From the NCBI GenBank assembly GCA_030042815.1, contig JASHYY010000134.1, positions 1 to 5,737 on the forward strand: a stretch of DNA of 5,737 nt, written 5' to 3'. Shown in pieces: positions 1 through 5,287 of the stretch. The position numbers and the translations under genes were made by a program. This stretch comes from Thermoplasmata archaeon. Lineage in GTDB: Archaea; Thermoplasmatota; Thermoplasmata; Lutacidiplasmatales; UBA184. Below the pieces are notes generated by a model that was given only the letters and a program-made list of their open reading frames with translations, was not told the origin of the DNA and did not search any database. Position 1 is the first letter of the stretch; every line of letters begins with the position of its first letter.

Positions 1-618
1 AGCGTCGTCGCCCTCTCGGCGGGAGTCGCGGCGGTCACGCGCTCCGACCTCGCGGTGCTGATCGCGGGCTCGGCGTCCGTGGCGGCCGGCGCGCTGTCGA
101 TGGCCGCCTCGGAGTACGTTTCCGTCAAGGCGGAGCGCGACGCGCGGGCGGCGCAGGAGCGGATGGAGGCCGAGGCGGTCGCGGCGGCGCCCGCCACGAA
201 ACGCGCTCAGCTCCTGGCGGCGTACCGGGAGAAGGGCCTTTCGTCCGACGAGGCGGCGAAGGTCGTCGCCCGCCTCGAGTCCGACACGCCGCGATACCTC
301 GCGGCGCTGATGGCGGAGCGGTACGGGGCGTCACCGGCGGAGGACGAGCGGCCGGGCCGCCAAGGGTTCCTCACGGGGATCTCGTTCGCGCTGGCGGGTA
401 CGGTGCCGCTTCTTCCGTTCCTCCTGCTGGGGATCCCGGCCGCCGTCGTCGCGTCCGTGGTGGCCACGGCCGTCGCCCTCTTCCTCGCCGGGCTCTTCCG
501 CGCGCTCTCCTCGCTCCATCCGTTCGTGCGCAGCGGCCTCGAGATGGTGGCCGTCGGCCTCGGCGCGGCGGCCGGAACGTACCTGATCGGCCTCCTGATC
601 GGCGGCGTCGTGGGCTAG
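1..618 (+). CDS. VIT1/CCC1-family membrane metal transporter, 5'-truncated
   Basis: The frame is open from base 1, so the gene starts outside the window; the GTG at 55 is probably internal, because the preceding codons also read as membrane sequence. About 205 residues are visible. They begin in a hydrophobic segment ending in GALSMAASEYVSV, which resembles the second membrane helix of VIT1/CCC1 iron/manganese transporters. A charged cytoplasmic-type segment rich in Glu follows (roughly from KAERDARAAQERMEAEA to ALMAERYG), matching the Glu-lined metal-binding helices of plant VIT1. Three hydrophobic helices come next: one near GFLTGISFALAGTVPLLPF, one Val/Ala-rich, and one at the C-terminus ending LIGLLIGGVVG. 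Family members use a proton gradient to move Fe2+ or Mn2+ out of the cytoplasm. The substrate here cannot be read from sequence. The first helix, with its usual Asp, is missing only because of the window edge. Confidence 0.85.
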   Translation, partial: SVVALSAGVAAVTRSDLAVLIAGSASVAAGALSMAASEYVSVKAERDARAAQERMEAEAVAAAPATKRAQLLAAYREKGLSSDEAAKVVARLESDTPRYLAALMAERYGASPAEDERPGRQGFLTGISFALAGTVPLLPFLLLGIPAAVVASVVATAVALFLAGLFRALSSLHPFVRSGLEMVAVGLGAAAGTYLIGLLIGGVVG

Positions 619-659
619 CGTCGAGCCGCCGGCGCGCGTCCCGCCGACCGTCTCGCGCA

Positions 660-670
660 AACGCTATGAG
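660..670 (+). promoter_or_regulatory. TATA-like box upstream of purP
   Basis: The A/T-rich patch ACGCTATGAG lies in otherwise GC-rich intergenic DNA, centred about 26 bases before the purP ATG. That is the spacing expected if transcription starts at or next to the start codon, giving a leaderless mRNA. No Shine-Dalgarno-like sequence is seen between the box and the ATG. The match to an archaeal TATA box is imperfect, so this is inferred from position and base composition. Confidence 0.45.
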
Positions 671-691
671 AGTCCCCCGATACTTGCCCGT

Positions 692-1759
692 ATGGGGATT
701 CCCCTCGCTTCCGAGAGCCGTCTCGCGTCCGTGCGGGACCGCGTTCCGACCGTCGCGACCCTCTGCTCGCACTCCTCGCTCCAGATCTTCCACGGGGCCC
801 GGGTCGAGGGCTTTCCGACGCTCGGGATCTGCGTCGGGCCCCCTCCGAAGTTCTACGATGCCTTCCCGCTCGGTCGTCCCGACCGGTTCCTCTCGGTCCC
901 GAAGGTGAAGGACCTCCCGGACGCCGTCGACCGGTTGCGCGCGGAGGGCGCGATCCTCGTGCCCCACGGGTCGTTCGTCGAGTACGTCGGCGCCGAGACG
1001 TTCTCCTCGCTCGACGTACCGGTCTTCGGCAACCGCGCCGTGCTCGGTTGGGAGTCCGACCGGCGGAAGGAACGCGAGTGGCTCGACTCGGCCGGGGTCT
1101 CGATGCCGAAGCGGTTCGAGGACCCGTCCGAGGTCGACGGTCCGGTGATCGTGAAGTACTACGGGGCCAAGGGCGGCAAGGGGTTCTTCCTCGCGAAGAA
1201 CCGCGAGGCGCTCGAGGATTTCACCCCGACCGGCCCGCACGTCATCCAGGAGTACGTGCTCGGCACGCGCTACTACATTCACTTCTTCTACTCGCCGCTG
1301 GTCGACCGCGGTTACCGCGTCGGCCATGGGTCGCTCGAGCTGCTCGGGATGGACCGGCGCGACGAGGCGAACATCGACGAGCTCTACAAGCTCGGGGCGC
1401 AGGAAGAGCTGCTGAAGGCCGGGATCCGTCCGACCTTCGTGGTGACGGGGAACGTCCCCGTCGTCCTGCGCGAATCGCTCCTCCCTCGGGCGTTCGACGT
1501 CGGCGCCCGGATCATCGAACGGTCGATCGAACTGTTCGGCGGGATGGTCGGGCCGTTCTGCGTCGAGGGGATCATGACGGAGGAGCTCGAATTCAAGGTC
1601 TTCGAGATCTCGACCCGGATCGTCGCGGGGACGAACCTGTTCATCTCGGGGAGTCCGTACGCCGACCTGGTCGCGCCCGGGCTCTCGATGGGGCGCCGCA
1701 TCGCGCAGGAGATCCGGCGGGGCCGGGCCGAGGGACGACTCGCCGAGATCCTGAGCTAG
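692..1759 (+). CDS. purP: 5-formaminoimidazole-4-carboxamide ribonucleotide synthetase (PurP)
   Basis: A 355-residue cytoplasmic ATP-grasp enzyme of the archaeal PurP family, close to the usual length. It makes FAICAR from AICAR, formate and ATP, the penultimate step of IMP synthesis, replacing the folate-dependent PurH transformylase step. The N-terminal region has the family motif SHSSLQIFHGA (about residues 26-36), near the AICAR site. A central ATP-grasp glycine loop, KYYGAKGGKGFF, lies at 155-166. The C-terminal region has FEISTRIVAGTN at 304-315, a strongly conserved family block carrying the Glu and Asn expected to bind Mg-ATP. The ATG at 692 is chosen because a TATA-like box sits about 26 bases upstream and the homologous N-terminus begins within 25 residues of it. 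It appears monocistronic: 73 bases separate it from the upstream gene, and the downstream ABC gene has its own TATA-like box. Confidence 0.95.
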   Translation: MGIPLASESRLASVRDRVPTVATLCSHSSLQIFHGARVEGFPTLGICVGPPPKFYDAFPLGRPDRFLSVPKVKDLPDAVDRLRAEGAILVPHGSFVEYVGAETFSSLDVPVFGNRAVLGWESDRRKEREWLDSAGVSMPKRFEDPSEVDGPVIVKYYGAKGGKGFFLAKNREALEDFTPTGPHVIQEYVLGTRYYIHFFYSPLVDRGYRVGHGSLELLGMDRRDEANIDELYKLGAQEELLKAGIRPTFVVTGNVPVVLRESLLPRAFDVGARIIERSIELFGGMVGPFCVEGIMTEELEFKVFEISTRIVAGTNLFISGSPYADLVAPGLSMGRRIAQEIRRGRAEGRLAEILS

Positions 1760-1785
1760 CGGCCCGCCGCCGAGCCGCTCCGCGC

Positions 1786-1794
1786 CGTTAAGAG
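1786..1794 (+). promoter_or_regulatory. TATA-like box upstream of the ABC transporter operon
   Basis: GTTAAGAG is the only A/T-rich patch in the 60-base gap after purP. It is centred about 29 bases before the ATG at 1820. The remaining bases up to the ATG are C-rich and contain no Shine-Dalgarno-like element, suggesting a leaderless transcript that carries both ABC genes. Confidence 0.5.
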
Positions 1795-1819
1795 CCGCAG
1801 CGAGTCTCCGCCGCCTTCC

Positions 1820-2764
1820 ATGTCGATCGCGATCCGGGCCGACCGTCTCCGCAAGGTCTACCCGAAGTCCCCGCCGGGGAGCCCCGCCGCCCTCGAGGAC
1901 CTCACGCTCGAAGTACCGACCGGTGGGGTCTACGGTCTCATCGGGCGAAACGGCGCGGGCAAGACGACGTTCGTCCGGATCGCGTCGACCCAGCTCGAGC
2001 CCACGGGCGGGCAGCTCTCCGTCCTCGGGTACGACGTCCGCCGGGACGACCGGGAGATTCGCACCCGCATCGCCTGCGTCCCGCAGGAGTCGCGGCCGCT
2101 CTACTTCCTCAACGTCGAGGAGGTCGTCTACCTCTACCTCAAGCTGCGGGGCCTCGACCGGACCGAGGCGCGGCGCCGCACGAAGGAGGCGCTCGACGAG
2201 CTCTCGCTGACCGAGTACCGCCGCCGCTCCGTCCAGCGCCTCTCGGGCGGCCTGCGGCGGCGGACGCTGTGCGCGATGGTCCTCGCCTCGGATGCGGAGG
2301 TCCTCTTCCTCGACGAGCCGACGACCGGGCTCGACCCGATCGCCCGCCGGCAGGTCTGGGAGGCGATCCGCCGGACGATCCGCGAGCACCGGACGATCGT
2401 CCTGACGACCCACTACCTCGACGAGGCGGAGGCGCTCTCGACGCGCCTCGCCCTGGTCGAGCGCGGGCGTCTCGTGCTCGAGGGGACCCCCGCCGACCTG
2501 CGCGCCCGCGTCCGGTACCCGTACCGCGTCACCCTCGAGGGGTCGTTCCCGCGCTCGGAGCTCGAGCCGTTCGGCCGGGTCTCGGAGATCGAGGGCGGCG
2601 TGATGGTCTTCACCCGCGAGCCGGAGGCCCGCGAGATCGCCCGCCGGGCCCTCGCCCGCGGGACGCGCCTCTCCATGGGCCCGGTGAGCCTCGAGGACAT
2701 CTTCCTCGAGGTCGTCGGACGCTCGCTCTCGGACGAGGCGCCCGCCGAGGAGGCCGAGGCGTGA
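1820..2764 (+). CDS. ABC-2 type transporter, ATP-binding subunit
   Basis: A 314-residue nucleotide-binding subunit of an ABC exporter, acting at the inner face of the membrane with the permease encoded next. All core motifs are present: aromatic A-loop Tyr14, Walker A GRNGAGKT (42-49), Q-loop Gln89 in VPQES, signature LSGGLRRR (141-148), Walker B VLFLDEP with catalytic Glu166, D-loop GLD (170-172) and switch His198 in TTHYLDEAE. The signature has Leu-Arg after LSGG where many importers have QQ; similar LSGG(M/L)RRR forms are common in DrrA-like drug and polysaccharide exporters. The last 70 or so residues form a C-terminal extension typical of that group, ending in an acidic Glu/Ala tail. The gene overlaps the permease start by 4 bases, so the two are translationally coupled. 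The substrate cannot be predicted. Confidence 0.93.
   Translation: MSIAIRADRLRKVYPKSPPGSPAALEDLTLEVPTGGVYGLIGRNGAGKTTFVRIASTQLEPTGGQLSVLGYDVRRDDREIRTRIACVPQESRPLYFLNVEEVVYLYLKLRGLDRTEARRRTKEALDELSLTEYRRRSVQRLSGGLRRRTLCAMVLASDAEVLFLDEPTTGLDPIARRQVWEAIRRTIREHRTIVLTTHYLDEAEALSTRLALVERGRLVLEGTPADLRARVRYPYRVTLEGSFPRSELEPFGRVSEIEGGVMVFTREPEAREIARRALARGTRLSMGPVSLEDIFLEVVGRSLSDEAPAEEAEA
2747..2753 (+). promoter_or_regulatory. Shine-Dalgarno site for the permease
   Basis: GAGGAGG lies inside the 3' end of the ATPase gene, seven bases before the GTG at 2761. It is complementary to the CCUCC-type 3' end of 16S rRNA. It fixes the permease start at this GTG and contrasts with the leaderless-looking starts of first-in-transcript genes in the same window. 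Confidence 0.7.
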
Positions 2765-3507
2765 GCGAGCGGAACCGCCTGCGCTCGCTGTTCACACTCG
2801 TCCTCCTGAACGGCGTGATCCCGATCCGAACCCAGCCGCTCTACCTGCTCAACCTGCTCGCCTCGCCGCTGTCGTTCCTGTTCTTCATCACCATCGTCTC
2901 TCACGGGACGTACCTCGCCTTCGGCGTCACGGGCGGGATGATCCTGACGATGCTGAGCGTCGGCACGAGCCTGCAGTCCGACCTCACCCACTACCGGCAC
3001 GACCTGAAGTTCCAGGACGTGGTCGTCGCCTCGCCGGTCGAGGCACCCGTCTACGTCGCCGGGATGGCGTTGAGCGAGCTCGTCTACTCGCTCCCGGCGC
3101 TCGCCGTCTTCCTCCTGATCTTCACGCTCGAGGGGTTCGTCTCGCTCGAGAGCGTCGCGGTGCTCACCGGGGTCCTCGTCCTCGTCTGGGGTTTCGCGAG
3201 CGCGCTCGCCTTCACGCTCGCGACGTACTTCCAGGACGTGCGCGAGACGTTCCTCTTCAGCCCGCTGATCTCGCTGCTCCTGACGGTGCTCCCGCCCGTC
3301 TACTATCCGCTGCGAGCGCTGCCCGCCTGGGCGCAGCTCGCGGCGCACTTCTCGCCGACGACGTACGCGGCCGAGCTCGTCCAGGGCGCGGTCGGACTCG
3401 CCCCGATCTCGTCCGGCGCGGCGGCGATCGACTGGCTGGTCCTCGTGGCGTTCACCGCCGGCCTCTTCCTCCTCGCGGGGCTGAAGGCGCGCTGGAAAGA
3501 GCCTTGA
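2761..3507 (+). CDS. ABC-2 type transporter, permease subunit
   Basis: A 248-residue integral membrane protein starting at GTG 2761. The same frame stays open far upstream, but that part reads as Arg/Pro/Gly-rich shadow of the ATPase gene; the hydrophobic protein begins after 2761 and the Shine-Dalgarno site supports this start. About six membrane helices are visible, near residues 29-48, 53-72, 98-122, 131-155, 165-190 and 222-243. This is the layout of ABC2_membrane proteins (DrrB/NodJ/TagG type). The loop after helix 5, PPVYYPLRALPAWAQ followed by SPTTYAAELVQGAVG, matches the conserved ABC-2 signature region. A cytoplasmic segment after helix 2 (HYRHDLKFQDVVVASPVEAPVY) corresponds to the coupling region that contacts the ATPase. 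With its partner it would form a homodimeric exporter; cargo could be a lipid, glycan or small toxic compound. Confidence 0.92.
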   Translation: MSERNRLRSLFTLVLLNGVIPIRTQPLYLLNLLASPLSFLFFITIVSHGTYLAFGVTGGMILTMLSVGTSLQSDLTHYRHDLKFQDVVVASPVEAPVYVAGMALSELVYSLPALAVFLLIFTLEGFVSLESVAVLTGVLVLVWGFASALAFTLATYFQDVRETFLFSPLISLLLTVLPPVYYPLRALPAWAQLAAHFSPTTYAAELVQGAVGLAPISSGAAAIDWLVLVAFTAGLFLLAGLKARWKEP

Positions 3508-3558
3508 ACGGCGTCGAAAACGGTCCGGGACCGCGCGCGCGCGGCCCGTCGCGCGAGG

Positions 3559-3568
3559 GCTTATGTAT
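3559..3568 (+). promoter_or_regulatory. TATA-like box upstream of the small zinc-ribbon gene
   Basis: GCTTATGTAT stands out in GC-rich DNA and is centred about 28 bases before the ATG at 3592. This supports that ATG over the out-of-frame ATG at 3576, which would be only about 12 bases from the box. A leaderless transcript is inferred. Confidence 0.6.
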
Positions 3569-3591
3569 CCGACGCATGGTGCAGCCGCGCG

Positions 3592-3831
3592 ATGCTTTCT
3601 TTCGCGGATACTCGGACCTTCGGAGACTCCGACGAACGGTTCTCCCACTGTCTCTTCTGCGGGAAGCTGTTGATCCTGTTGCCCGAGGACCGGCGCGGCG
3701 GGAGCTGCTTCGACTGCCTCGCGCTCTCGGTCGCCGCGCCCGCCCCGTGCCCCGATTGCGGGTCGCTCATTCCCGGCGAGGAGCGGGCCACGGGCTGCTC
3801 GAACTGCCGCTGGTATCCCCCGAGCGACTAG
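3592..3831 (+). CDS. Small protein with four CxxC zinc knuckles, function unknown
   Basis: A 79-residue protein that I cannot assign to a named family. Eight cysteines fall in four CxxC pairs: C20/C23 (CLFC), C39/C42 (CFDC), C53/C56 (CPDC) and C69/C72 (CSNC). Spacings between pairs are 15, 10 and 12 residues. This fits two consecutive zinc ribbons, each using two knuckles, or an interleaved fold, and two bound Zn ions are likely. The first 19 residues are polar and possibly disordered, and the tail WYPPSD is short. Proteins of this kind in archaea are often nucleic-acid or protein-binding adaptors, but nothing here identifies a partner. It has its own TATA-like box and is followed after 63 bases by the tRNA-Ser gene, so it appears to be a single-gene unit. 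The evenly spaced cysteines make a chance open frame unlikely. Confidence 0.85.
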   Translation: MLSFADTRTFGDSDERFSHCLFCGKLLILLPEDRRGGSCFDCLALSVAAPAPCPDCGSLIPGEERATGCSNCRWYPPSD

Positions 3832-3853
3832 TCCCGGTCGGCGGCCGCGTCCG

Positions 3854-3866
3854 CTAAGCTTATCGG
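3854..3866 (+). promoter_or_regulatory. TATA-like box upstream of tRNA-Ser
   Basis: CTAAGCTTATCGG is an A/T-rich patch about 30-40 bases before the first base of the tRNA at 3895. This is the position expected for an archaeal TATA box with a short 5' leader removed by RNase P. A second small A/T patch (GGAATTCC, 3868-3875) lies just downstream and could mark the initiation region. Confidence 0.5.
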
Positions 3867-3894
3867 CGGAATTCCGTCCGCTCTCCGAGGGCGT

Positions 3895-4012
3895 GCCGAG
3901 GTGGCTCAGTCCGGTACGGCGCGAGTCTGGAAAGCTCGTGGCGGAATACGCCTCGGGAGTTCAAACGCCGCGGACGGTCGCCCCGTCCCGGCGGAGATTC
4001 TCCCCCTCGGCG
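3895..4012 (+). tRNA. tRNA-Ser(GGA), intron-containing, CCA not encoded
   Basis: The acceptor strands GCCGAGG (3895-3901) and CCTCGGC (4005-4011) pair perfectly, followed by discriminator G4012. U8 and G9 are followed by a three-pair D-stem (3904-3906 with 3918-3920) and a D-loop with A14, G15, GG (3913-3914) and A21. The anticodon stem CGAGT/GCTCG (3922-3926, 3934-3938) encloses loop CTGGAAA with anticodon GGA (3929-3931), reading UCC and UCU serine codons. A long variable arm GGCG-GAATA-CGCC (3940-3952) marks a type II tRNA. C3954 can form the G15-C48 Levitt pair. The T-stem is GGGAG (3955-3959) with CTCCC (4000-4004), but 40 bases separate the strands instead of 7. Removing 33 bases gives the canonical loop TTCAAAT and an 85-nt tRNA. 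G73 and the long variable arm are serine identity elements in archaea. Confidence 0.93.
3966..3998 (+). other. 33-base tRNA intron in the T-loop (position 59/60)
   Basis: This stretch interrupts the T-loop of tRNA-Ser(GGA). It folds into a strong hairpin: 3967-3970 pairs with 3989-3992 (C3966 and G3993 may add a pair), C3971 is bulged, and GGACGG (3972-3977) pairs with CCGTCC (3983-3988) around a five-base loop. Below it, UUC (3960-3962) can pair with GAG (3994-3996), flanked by unpaired AAA (3963-3965) and AUU (3997-3999) and then the T-stem. That is a bulge-helix-bulge arrangement, the substrate of archaeal tRNA splicing endonuclease, but with a weak central helix of three pairs including one G-U, or four with an A-G mismatch. 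Cutting after A3965 and after T3998 restores a seven-base loop of consensus sequence. A one-base shift in the cut sites (3965-3997) would also give a seven-base loop, so exact ends are inferred. Confidence 0.85.
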
Positions 4013-4058
4013 CTTCCCCTCCTCGCCCCGGTTCGGGTCCCCACGGGTCCGACGTTCG

Positions 4059-4550
4059 ATGACCGTACGCGACCGCGCGGCGGCACCGGCGCTCCTGCAG
4101 CTCGATGCGATCGTCGGCCGGCTCGCCGGACGGCCGGCGCTCCAGGAGGTCTGCCGGTTCCTGCGCGACTCGTTCTCCCACTACCGGTGGGTCGGCGTCT
4201 ACCGGCTCGACGGCGGGACGCTCGTCCTCGAGGCGTGGGACGGCCCTCGGGCGACCGAGCACACCCGCATCCCGGTCGAGCGGGGGGTCTGCGGCCGGGC
4301 CGCGCGGGAGGGGCGGACCGTCCTCGTCGACGACGTCCGGTCCGACCCGGAGTACCTCGCGTGCTTCCTCGAGACCCGTGCCGAGATCGTCGTACCGGTG
4401 CGGGCCGTCGGGCGCGTCGTGGGGGAGCTCGACATCGACGGGAACGCGGTGGGGGCGTACGACGCGTCCGACCGGCGGTTCCTCGAGGCGGTCGCGGAGC
4501 GGCTCAGCGCCCCGCTCGCCTCGTTCGCGGACGGGCCGCCGCCCGCGTGA
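4059..4550 (+). CDS. GAF-domain protein, probable free methionine-(R)-sulfoxide reductase
   Basis: A 163-residue single GAF domain, the normal size for fRMsr (YebR/MsrC), a cytoplasmic enzyme reducing free methionine-R-sulfoxide with electrons from a thioredoxin-like donor. From recalled E. coli numbering, the signature residues fall at the right spacing: Cys78 in RGVCG (Cys94), Cys102 in YLACF (nucleophile Cys118), Glu109 (Glu125), Asp125 and Asp127 in ELDIDG (Asp141, Asp143), and Trp44 and Tyr48 (Trp62, Tyr66). The third family cysteine, Cys84, is replaced by His68. The enzyme may therefore use a single resolving cysteine (Cys78); alternatively this is a GAF sensor derived from fRMsr. The ATG at 4059 begins 46 bases after the tRNA with no TATA-like or Shine-Dalgarno sequence evident, so co-transcription with the tRNA is possible. 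The C-terminal 47 bases overlap the opposing ligase gene. Confidence 0.8.
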   Translation: MTVRDRAAAPALLQLDAIVGRLAGRPALQEVCRFLRDSFSHYRWVGVYRLDGGTLVLEAWDGPRATEHTRIPVERGVCGRAAREGRTVLVDDVRSDPEYLACFLETRAEIVVPVRAVGRVVGELDIDGNAVGAYDASDRRFLEAVAERLSAPLASFADGPPPA

Positions 4551-5274
4551 GCTCCCGGTCGATCGTGCGGAGCGCCGCCGCCCGGGCCGCGGCCGCATCG
4601 AACGGGCGCAGGCGCGGTGACGGCGGCCGCGAGCGGAGGCGCCGGAGGTCGTCGGCGATGTGGCCGAGGGCCCGGGACACCTCGTCGACGATCGGGAGGT
4701 CGGCCGCCCGGCTCGTGCGCGAGAGGGGATTCAGGTCGACCGAGATCACCTTCTGGCCGCGGGCTCGCAGCGCCTCGGCCCGGTCCCCGTCCTCGAGGGG
4801 GACGAGGCAGACGTCGGCGGCGAAGATTCCCCGCCGGTCGACGCGGGCCCGGTCGGACGGCAGACCCGGGATCCGTGCGGTCGGTTCGACCCCGAGCACC
4901 TCCTCGACCCCGGCGCGGCGCAGGCGGTCGGCGATCCGACGGGCCCGTTCGGGGGTCCGATGGAACAGGTTGACCTCCACCCGCACGTTCGGCGCGGCCC
5001 GGGCGAGCCGCGCGACCTCCCGTGCCGCGAGGGCCGCCACGTTGCCGTTTACGCTCACGACCGGGAGGCGAGCGGCCCGGAGCCATTCGGCCGCGACCCG
5101 CTCGGCCGCCCGGGCGCTCGGCGAGGTCCGCTCGCCGAGAAGGTAGTCGAACGCCTCCCCGCGTCCGTGCGCGATGAGCCCCTCGGGCACGACGAGCCCG
5201 TCCCGCAGAGCGTCGGCGAGACCCACCCGAACCCGCAGGCTGCGGTAGCGGGGGTGCCGCGGGGAGAGGCGCAT
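4504..5274 (-). CDS. 4-phosphopantoate--beta-alanine ligase (archaeal phosphopantothenate synthetase)
   Basis: A 256-residue cytoplasmic enzyme of the archaeal DUF137 family, at the family's usual length. It joins 4-phosphopantoate to beta-alanine with ATP, giving 4'-phosphopantothenate, AMP and PPi. In archaeal CoA synthesis this follows pantoate kinase and replaces bacterial PanC plus CoaA. Diagnostic blocks are GLVVPEGLIAHGRGEAFDYLLGE (26-48), VSVNGNVAAL (73-82), the segment around EVNLFHRT (100-107), RRGIFAADVCLVPLEDGDR (147-165) and VISVDLNPLSRTS (176-188). The last 45 or so residues are Arg/Ala-rich and low in complexity, unlike the conserved core. The ATG at 5274 is 13 bases after the upstream coiled-coil gene and no earlier in-frame start is available, so the two are probably co-transcribed. 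The 3' end runs 47 bases into the convergent GAF gene. Confidence 0.94.
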   Translation of the reverse strand: MRLSPRHPRYRSLRVRVGLADALRDGLVVPEGLIAHGRGEAFDYLLGERTSPSARAAERVAAEWLRAARLPVVSVNGNVAALAAREVARLARAAPNVRVEVNLFHRTPERARRIADRLRRAGVEEVLGVEPTARIPGLPSDRARVDRRGIFAADVCLVPLEDGDRAEALRARGQKVISVDLNPLSRTSRAADLPIVDEVSRALGHIADDLRRLRSRPPSPRLRPFDAAAARAAALRTIDRELTRAAARPRTRRAGR

Positions 5275-5287
5275 CGGTCCGACCGGC

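Noticed and set aside
371..2413. 680-codon open frame on the minus strand, antisense to purP and the ATPase gene
   Set aside because: It is Arg/Asp/Glu/Pro-rich with no recognisable domain and lies opposite two confidently identified genes. In high-GC DNA a strong third-position bias leaves the complementary frame free of stops, which explains its length.
2269..2760. Upstream extension of the permease frame
   Set aside because: The codons before the GTG at 2761 give Arg/Pro/Gly-rich low-complexity sequence overlapping the conserved ATPase motifs; the Shine-Dalgarno site and the first hydrophobic residues support the GTG at 2761.
2413..3648. 411-codon minus-strand frame antisense to the ABC operon
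   Set aside because: Composition is Arg/Glu-rich and repetitive, and it overlaps two genes with clear family motifs in the opposite direction.
3561..3791. 76-codon minus-strand frame opposite the zinc-knuckle gene
   Set aside because: It lacks motifs, while the plus strand gives eight regularly spaced cysteines and a promoter-like box.
3504..3857. 117-codon plus-strand frame overlapping the zinc-knuckle gene
   Set aside because: Its start overlaps the permease stop in an attractive ATGA-like way, but the product is Arg-rich without domains and the alternative frame with the CxxC pairs is far better.
3894..3975. Contiguous tRNA ending soon after TTCAAAC, without an intron
   Set aside because: The bases after TTCAAAC do not pair with GGGAG, and no 3' acceptor strand follows until 4005-4011, so a continuous tRNA does not fold.
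3893..5146. 417-codon plus-strand frame starting at the edge of the tRNA gene
   Set aside because: It runs through the tRNA, the fRMsr-like gene out of frame and the ligase antisense; the translation is Arg/Ala/Ser-rich with no domain.
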